64,000 nt of DNA from assembly GCF_001591365.1 (NCBI RefSeq), contig NZ_BCUT01000005.1:310001-374000 (forward strand), in the 5' to 3' direction. The notes under the pieces were generated by a model. That model made no database searches. It was given only the letters and a program-made list of their open reading frames with translations, and was not told the DNA's origin. Shown one piece after another: positions 60,701-64,000 of this stretch. The stretch is from Variovorax paradoxus NBRC 15149 (GTDB lineage: Bacteria > Pseudomonadota > Gammaproteobacteria > Burkholderiales > Burkholderiaceae_C). The stretch's first letter is position 1; every line of letters starts with the position of its first letter. A program made the position numbers and the translations under genes.

Positions 60701-61370
60701 GGGCCGGCCGGCGCCGGTGCAGCCTGCGCGCCGCGGCTACGAAGGCCCGCGCCGGCGGCTGCTGGTGGTCGACAACGAGGAGGCCGACCGCGACCTGCTC
60801 GGCCATGTGCTGGCGCCGCTCGGCTTCGAGCTGCGCAGCGCCGCCAGCGGCCACGATGCGCTCGACCTCATTGCGGCCGGCTACCGGCCCGACGCGATGT
60901 TCGTCGACCTTGCCATGCCCGGCATCGATGGCTGGGAGACCATCCGCCGCGCACGCAGGCTCGGCCTGGCCGATGCCAGCGTGGCCATCGTCTCGGCCAA
61001 TGCCTTCGACAAGGGCCTGGAGAACGACGTGGGCATTGCGCCGGAAGATTTCTTCGTCAAGCCGGTGCGCCACACGGAACTGCTCGACTGGCTCGAGCGC
61101 CGGCTCGGCCTGCGATGGACCGACACCGCCGCGAAGCCGGCGCCCGCCGCCGCGCCGCGCGCCATGCAGGCGCCGTCGCTTTCGAGGCTTCGCGCACTCG
61201 ACGAAGCGGTGAGCCTGGGCTACTTTCGCGGCATCATGAACCAGCTCGACGAGATCGACGCCGACGAGCCCGAATGCATGGCCTGGACCGAGGCGCAGCG
61301 CGTGCTCGCGCGCCAGTTCCAGTTCGAGGCCATGAGCCGGGCGCTGGCGGCCGCAGCCAGCGCGGCCTGA
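57729..61370 (+). CDS. NCS1 permease-hybrid histidine kinase fusion
   Basis: A 1213-residue protein. Residues about 30-490 are an NCS1 (cytosine/purine/allantoin) permease with about 12 helices (DYALRYTPQRFRKWSEWRVANTAFGAASF, ITQMGEQADYLRF, NAYAGSLAWSNFFSR). A Cys-rich segment follows (CVICEREYEGPDMAHCPAYQGAICSLCC; eight Cys in about 45 residues), then two helices, a coiled coil, the phospho-acceptor His in AISHELRTPLNSILGYAQ, a full ATPase (NLLGNAIKF, DTGPGMTAEDIERIFEPF, GAGLGLTIAKML) and a receiver with Asp in MFVDLAMPGIDG. It probably senses transport or binding of a nitrogen compound. The ATG at 57741 is an alternative start. Confidence 0.88.
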   Translation: MARKMHRNGVNPDAATPSPDDAPQRIVKVRRDYNSWVASETLEDYALRYTPQRFRKWSEWRVANTAFGAASFLVLEAVGATLLVQYGFANAFWAIVATGLIIFLAGLPISVYAARYGVDMDLLTRGAGFGYIGSTLTSLIYASFTFIFFALEAAVMAYALELALGVPPVWGYLVCALVVIPLVTHGVSAISRLQLWTQPLWLVMLVVPFVFVLVRDPGAFAGIVHYNGVRAGAKGFDLHLFGAALTVGIALITQMGEQADYLRFMPARTAAGARRWWAGVLAGGPGWVVLGVFKMLGGALLAYLAITHMVPVERAVDPNQMYLAAYEYVFPNYGWAVAATALFVVISQLKINVTNAYAGSLAWSNFFSRVAHSHPGRVVWVVFNALIAFMLMEMNVFEALGDVLGLFANIAIAWMMAVVADLVINKPLGLSPPGIEFKRAHLWDINPVGVGAMALASVLSITAHLGVFGPLAQAFSALIALGTALVVSPLLAWATGGKYYLARGSAGHGAVAFTPAAGPRAVRWARVEHAVDEGGAQGSYQRLKVQHCVICEREYEGPDMAHCPAYQGAICSLCCTLDARCGDLCKPHASLSAQWSSVLRWLLPRFSWRYLDTGLGHFLLLMLIIVPVLAVVFGVLYQQELRALGESALQLASQSELAEALAGVQQSALRSGFLKAYMALLVIAGVVAWWLVLAHQSRRVAQEESNRQTHLLMREIELHRATDRALQSAKQTAEEAREVAEQAKLAAEQARRAADQANQAKSRYISAISHELRTPLNSILGYAQLMGEDPSVPPHRQQAVAVIKRGGEHLLSLIEGTLAIAHIEAGKLTLHARPMRFADTLRELADMFELQAAEKGLRFRFETTGSLPELVRADEKRVCQILINLLGNAIKFTAAGEVRLRLSYAREFASVEIEDTGPGMTAEDIERIFEPFTRGDAAAAATPGAGLGLTIAKMLTDLMGGEMKVRSTPGEGSLFCVRLFLPRVHDAAGASGRPAPVQPARRGYEGPRRRLLVVDNEEADRDLLGHVLAPLGFELRSAASGHDALDLIAAGYRPDAMFVDLAMPGIDGWETIRRARRLGLADASVAIVSANAFDKGLENDVGIAPEDFFVKPVRHTELLDWLERRLGLRWTDTAAKPAPAAAPRAMQAPSLSRLRALDEAVSLGYFRGIMNQLDEIDADEPECMAWTEAQRVLARQFQFEAMSRALAAAASAA

Positions 61371-61382
61371 AGAACACCTCCC

Positions 61383-62537
61383 ATGGAAACCACACCGCTT
61401 GCAAGAACGCTGCGCGAACAGGGCGCCAACAGCGACCTGGTGCTGATCGTCGACGACGTGCCCGACAACCTTGCGGTGCTGCACGATGCGCTCGACGAAT
61501 CGGGCTACACCGTCCTCATTGCCACCAACGGCGAGCAGGCGCTGCAGCGCGCCGCGCAGGCCCGCCCCGACATCGTGCTGCTCGACGCGATGATGCCGGG
61601 CATCGACGGCTTCGAGGTGGCGCGCCGGCTCAAGGCCGATGCCGCGACGGCGCACATTCCCATCGTCTTCATGACCGGCCTCACCGAGACCGAGCACCTG
61701 GTGGCCGCGCTCGAGGCCGGCGGTGTCGACTACGTCACCAAGCCGATCAAGCCCAAGGAAGTGCTGGCCCGCATGAACGTGCACCTGCAGGGCGCCCGCC
61801 GCGCGCGGCAGGACGCGCGCCAGGCCGGCCAGGCGCGCAATGCGCTCGACGCCTTCGGCTACGCGAGCATCACGGTGCGCCTGCCCGAAGGCAAGCTGAT
61901 CTGGCAGACGGCGCTCGCGCGCGAGCTGCTGCAGCGCTACTGCGACACCCGCGCGCCCGAGACGCCGCCCGTGGTGCTCGAATGGCTGCGGCGCCATGCG
62001 CCCGAGGCCAGGCAGCAGGGCATCGAGCCGCCGGCGCTTTCGATCGTGCGGCCGAGCGTGGGGGCCACGCCGAGCGCCGCCGGGCCGCCCCAAGGCGCGA
62101 GCGGCCCCCTCGGGGGGCAGCGAGGACACGCAGTGCCGAGCGTGGGGGCTACGCCGAGCGCCGCCGGACAGCCCCAGGTGCCGAGCGTGGGGGCCACGCC
62201 AACCACGAGCAGCCTCAGCCTGCGGCTGCATCGGCAGACCGGGCAGGACGACGATGGCGACGAATGGATGATCGTCATGCGCGAGATTTCCGACACTGCC
62301 GTGATCGAGGCCATGAGCCTGAGCCTGAAGCTCACGGCGCGCGAGGCCGAGGTGCTCTACTGGGTGGTCAAGGGCAAGACCAACAAGGACATCGGCGAGA
62401 TCCTGGGCAGCAGCCCCGCCACGGCCAAGAAGCACCTGGAGCGGGTGTACGTGAAGCTCGGCGTCGAGACCCGCACGGCCGCTGCCGGCGTGGCCATCAA
62501 GCGCATCCGCGAGCTGCAGCCGCAGTTCGAGATCTGA
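61383..62537 (+). CDS. LuxR/NarL-type response regulator with repeat-derived linker
   Basis: A 384-residue regulator: receiver (VLIVDDVPDNLAVLHDALDESG, phospho-acceptor Asp in IVLLDAMMPGIDG, Lys in YVTKPIKPKE), a middle region (about residues 140-300) and a C-terminal LuxR HTH (LTAREAEVLYWVVKGKTNKDIGEILGSSPATAKKHLERVYVKLGV). The middle contains a low-complexity insert of about 50 residues (PSVGATPSAAGPPQGASGP) encoded by an interspersed repeat. It starts 12 bases after the permease-kinase gene and is its obvious partner. Confidence 0.88.
   Translation: METTPLARTLREQGANSDLVLIVDDVPDNLAVLHDALDESGYTVLIATNGEQALQRAAQARPDIVLLDAMMPGIDGFEVARRLKADAATAHIPIVFMTGLTETEHLVAALEAGGVDYVTKPIKPKEVLARMNVHLQGARRARQDARQAGQARNALDAFGYASITVRLPEGKLIWQTALARELLQRYCDTRAPETPPVVLEWLRRHAPEARQQGIEPPALSIVRPSVGATPSAAGPPQGASGPLGGQRGHAVPSVGATPSAAGQPQVPSVGATPTTSSLSLRLHRQTGQDDDGDEWMIVMREISDTAVIEAMSLSLKLTAREAEVLYWVVKGKTNKDIGEILGSSPATAKKHLERVYVKLGVETRTAAAGVAIKRIRELQPQFEI
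62049..62200. repeat. Interspersed GC-rich repeat inside the response-regulator gene
   Basis: Three copies of CCGAGCGTGGGGGCCACGCC-type units (at about 62052, 62136 and 62181) surround CGGGCCGCCCCAAGGCGCG and GGCCCCCTCGGGGGGCAGCG, which form a hairpin. I associate such sequences with intergenic repeats of Comamonadaceae. Here it is in frame and translated as PSVGATPSAAG-type repeats. Confidence 0.65.
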
Positions 62538-62615
62538 GAATCCGCCTTGCGGGCGCCGCGCCGCCGCGGTGACTTTGGCCATCCCTAGAATGCCGGGACT
62601 TCGGGATGACGGGCG

Positions 62616-63332
62616 ATGAAAAAGAACAGACGCAGAACAACAACGATTCGACGACTTCGGCCGCAACCCGCCTGGCTGCCGGCGGCTGCCTGCCTGCTGG
62701 CCAGCGCGGCTGCCCAGGCCGCGGGCCATTTCGACGTGGACGATGCAGGCATGCTCGATCCGGGCCAGTGCCAGTACGAAGCCTGGTGGGGCCGCACCGG
62801 CACCGAGCCGGTGAACGGGCTGCACATCGGCCCGTCCTGCCGCGTCGGGCCGGTCGAGCTCGGGCTCGGCGCCGACCGGCTGTCGGCGCAGGGCGTGCGC
62901 TCGGTCATTGCGGGCCCGCAGCTCAAATGGAATTTCCACGGACCCGCTGCCGATGCGCCGCTGAGCGCGGCGCTGTCGCTCGGCGCCGTGTTCGACCTCA
63001 GGCGCGGCGGCCGTGCCGGCGGTCAGCTGGTGCTGCCGGTCACATGGCGGCCGGCGGACAGCCTGCAGGTCCATGCAAACCTCGGCGCCGACTGGGCCAC
63101 CGGCACCGGCGCCCGCACGCCACGCGGCGGGCTGGCGGCGGAGTGGGCGCTCGATGACAAGGTTTCGCTGATCGCCGAGCGCAGCCGCGCATCGGGTGTG
63201 TGGACTTCGCGCCTCGGCGGGCGCTTCAGCCTCACGCCGCTGGTCAGCGTGGATGTGAGCGCCTCCAGGACGGGGCCCGGCGGCGTGCGCGGCTTCGTCG
63301 TGGGGCTGAACCACGAGTTCGGCTTGAAGTAG
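62616..63332 (+). CDS. Predicted outer-membrane beta-barrel-like protein, unknown
   Basis: A 238-residue protein with a long signal peptide (about residues 1-36: Arg-rich start, LPAAACLLASAAAQAAG) and an alternating strand pattern in the mature part (LSAALSLGAVFDLRRGGRAGGQLVLPVTWRPADSLQVHANLGADWAT), ending in a strand with an aromatic (VVGLNHEFGLK). Two Cys (QCQYE and PSCRVG regions) may be bonded. It lies 78 bases after the response regulator and may be its target. No family is recognised. Confidence 0.65.
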   Translation: MKKNRRRTTTIRRLRPQPAWLPAAACLLASAAAQAAGHFDVDDAGMLDPGQCQYEAWWGRTGTEPVNGLHIGPSCRVGPVELGLGADRLSAQGVRSVIAGPQLKWNFHGPAADAPLSAALSLGAVFDLRRGGRAGGQLVLPVTWRPADSLQVHANLGADWATGTGARTPRGGLAAEWALDDKVSLIAERSRASGVWTSRLGGRFSLTPLVSVDVSASRTGPGGVRGFVVGLNHEFGLK

Positions 63333-63359
63333 CAGGGAGAAGAGAGGAGGCGCGCGGCT

Positions 63360-64000
63360 TCAGCGCAGGTAGCGCTGGATGCGCTTCTCGTCCTCCGCCA
63401 GCTGCCGGCGCATGAGCGAAAGAAAGTCGCGCGCGGTGGTGGACAGCACCTTGCCCGCGGGCAGCGCCAGCACGCACGAAAAGAACACGTCGACCGAGAG
63501 GCGGCGCACGACGAGGCCGCGCTCCGCGTAGTCGAGCGCGGTGACCGGGTTGACCAGCCCCACGCCCAGGCCGCGCACGGCCATCTCGCACACGCTGGCC
63601 GCGTAGGGCGTCTGCACCATCACCCGGAGCGACGCGCCGCGCTCGGCCAGTGCGGTTTCGAGCCCGCGGTGCGAAGGGTCCTCGGGGTTCAGTGCCAGGA
63701 AGGGCACCTGCGCGAGCTGTTCGGGCTCGACGCGCTTGAAGCGCGCCAGCGCATGGCCTTGCGGCATCACGACCACGCCGGGAAAACGCGCGAAGGTCGA
63801 GTGATCGATGCCTTCGAGCGGCAGTTCATCGGCCATCAGGCCGAAGTCGGAGACGCCCTTGGCCACGCGGTCGCGCACGTCCTTGGAACTGAGCACCTGC
63901 AGCGACACCTGCGGCCAGGGGTTGTCGCCGCGCTGCGCCTTCAGGCGTTCCAGTGCGCGCGGCATGAAGCCCAGGCCGAAGGCCGGATAGCAGCTGAGCT
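63360..64000 (-). CDS. LysR-family regulator, C-terminal part (gene runs off the window)
   Basis: About 212 residues of the effector domain of a LysR-type regulator. The frame is open to the right edge and reads LSCYPAFGLGFMPRALERLKAQ at the entry, the usual start of the LysR substrate domain. VSDFGLMADELPLEGI, FPGVVVMPQGHALA and VRGLGVGLVNPVTALDY are typical. The DNA-binding domain lies outside the window. It is convergent with the outer-membrane-like gene. Confidence 0.85.
   Translation of the reverse strand, partial: LSCYPAFGLGFMPRALERLKAQRGDNPWPQVSLQVLSSKDVRDRVAKGVSDFGLMADELPLEGIDHSTFARFPGVVVMPQGHALARFKRVEPEQLAQVPFLALNPEDPSHRGLETALAERGASLRVMVQTPYAASVCEMAVRGLGVGLVNPVTALDYAERGLVVRRLSVDVFFSCVLALPAGKVLSTTARDFLSLMRRQLAEDEKRIQRYLR

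Noticed and set aside
62049..62200. A CRISPR-like repeat array
   Set aside because: Only three irregularly spaced copies of a GC-rich unit, translated in frame; no cas genes.
57180..63314. A 2044-codon open frame on the minus strand opposite the permease-kinase and regulator genes
   Set aside because: It is the antisense shadow of the plus-strand genes in GC-rich DNA: no domain is recognisable, its composition is Arg/His/Gln-rich, and it would overlap ureA and ureJ.

Overview
The window is a high-GC chromosomal segment, most likely from a Comamonadaceae-type betaproteobacterium (Variovorax-like). The inference rests on strong GC bias in third codon positions, several Bug-type/LysR/CoA-transferase catabolic sets, a urease cluster with hupE between ureA and ureB, a betaproteobacterial porin, and GC-rich interspersed repeats of a kind I associate with that family. 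No rRNA, tRNA, prophage or CRISPR array was recognised.

Region 1 (1-16.6 kb) is a picolinic acid degradation (pic-type) island. A Mo/Fe-S/FAD hydroxylase (picA-type, 10622-15051), a four-component Rieske oxygenase (picB-type, 6737-10155), an amidohydrolase-family decarboxylase (picC), 2,5-dihydroxypyridine dioxygenase (picD), N-formylmaleamate deformylase (picE), maleamate amidase (picF) and a MarR regulator (picR) are arranged around a divergent promoter at about 10.2-10.4 kb. A branched-chain-type ABC importer (livKHMGF) follows on the left transcript and is a good candidate for the uptake system. The maleate isomerase (PicG) step has no clear gene in the island.

Region 2 (16.8-29.7 kb) holds an acyl-CoA dehydrogenase, an IS21 remnant, and a ureide-type operon (MFS transporter, NylB-like serine hydrolase, arylmalonate-decarboxylase/maleate-isomerase-like enzyme, hydantoinase, hydantoin racemase, GntR regulator). 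The promoter of that operon is embedded in five 12-bp repeats. It is followed by a LysR/Bug/CoA-transferase/crotonase set.

Region 3 (29.9-41.2 kb) contains a methyltransferase and what looks like a compact synthase-dependent exopolysaccharide system: a HlyD-type membrane fusion protein, a periplasmic glycosidase-like protein, and one continuous 1135-codon reading frame joining a cellulose-synthase-like GT2-PilZ protein to a TolC/NodT-type outer-membrane lipoprotein. HU, four small membrane or receiver-like proteins and an AsmA protein follow.

Region 4 (41.3-51.7 kb) is an envelope and signalling block: a universal stress protein, a BaeSR-like two-component pair, an orphan paralogous response regulator with a degenerate acidic pocket downstream of a BamA-like protein and a NERD-domain protein, a porin, and small periplasmic or membrane proteins.

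Region 5 (51.7-57.6 kb) is the urease cluster ureA-hupE-ureB-ureC-ureE-ureF-ureG on the minus strand. ureD is missing from it, and an antisense MazE/Doc-type toxin-antitoxin pair is lodged between ureC and ureE. Divergent from ureA is an NCS1 permease fused to a hybrid histidine kinase, followed by a LuxR-type response regulator carrying an in-frame interspersed repeat, an outer-membrane-like protein and the end of a LysR gene (57.7-64 kb).
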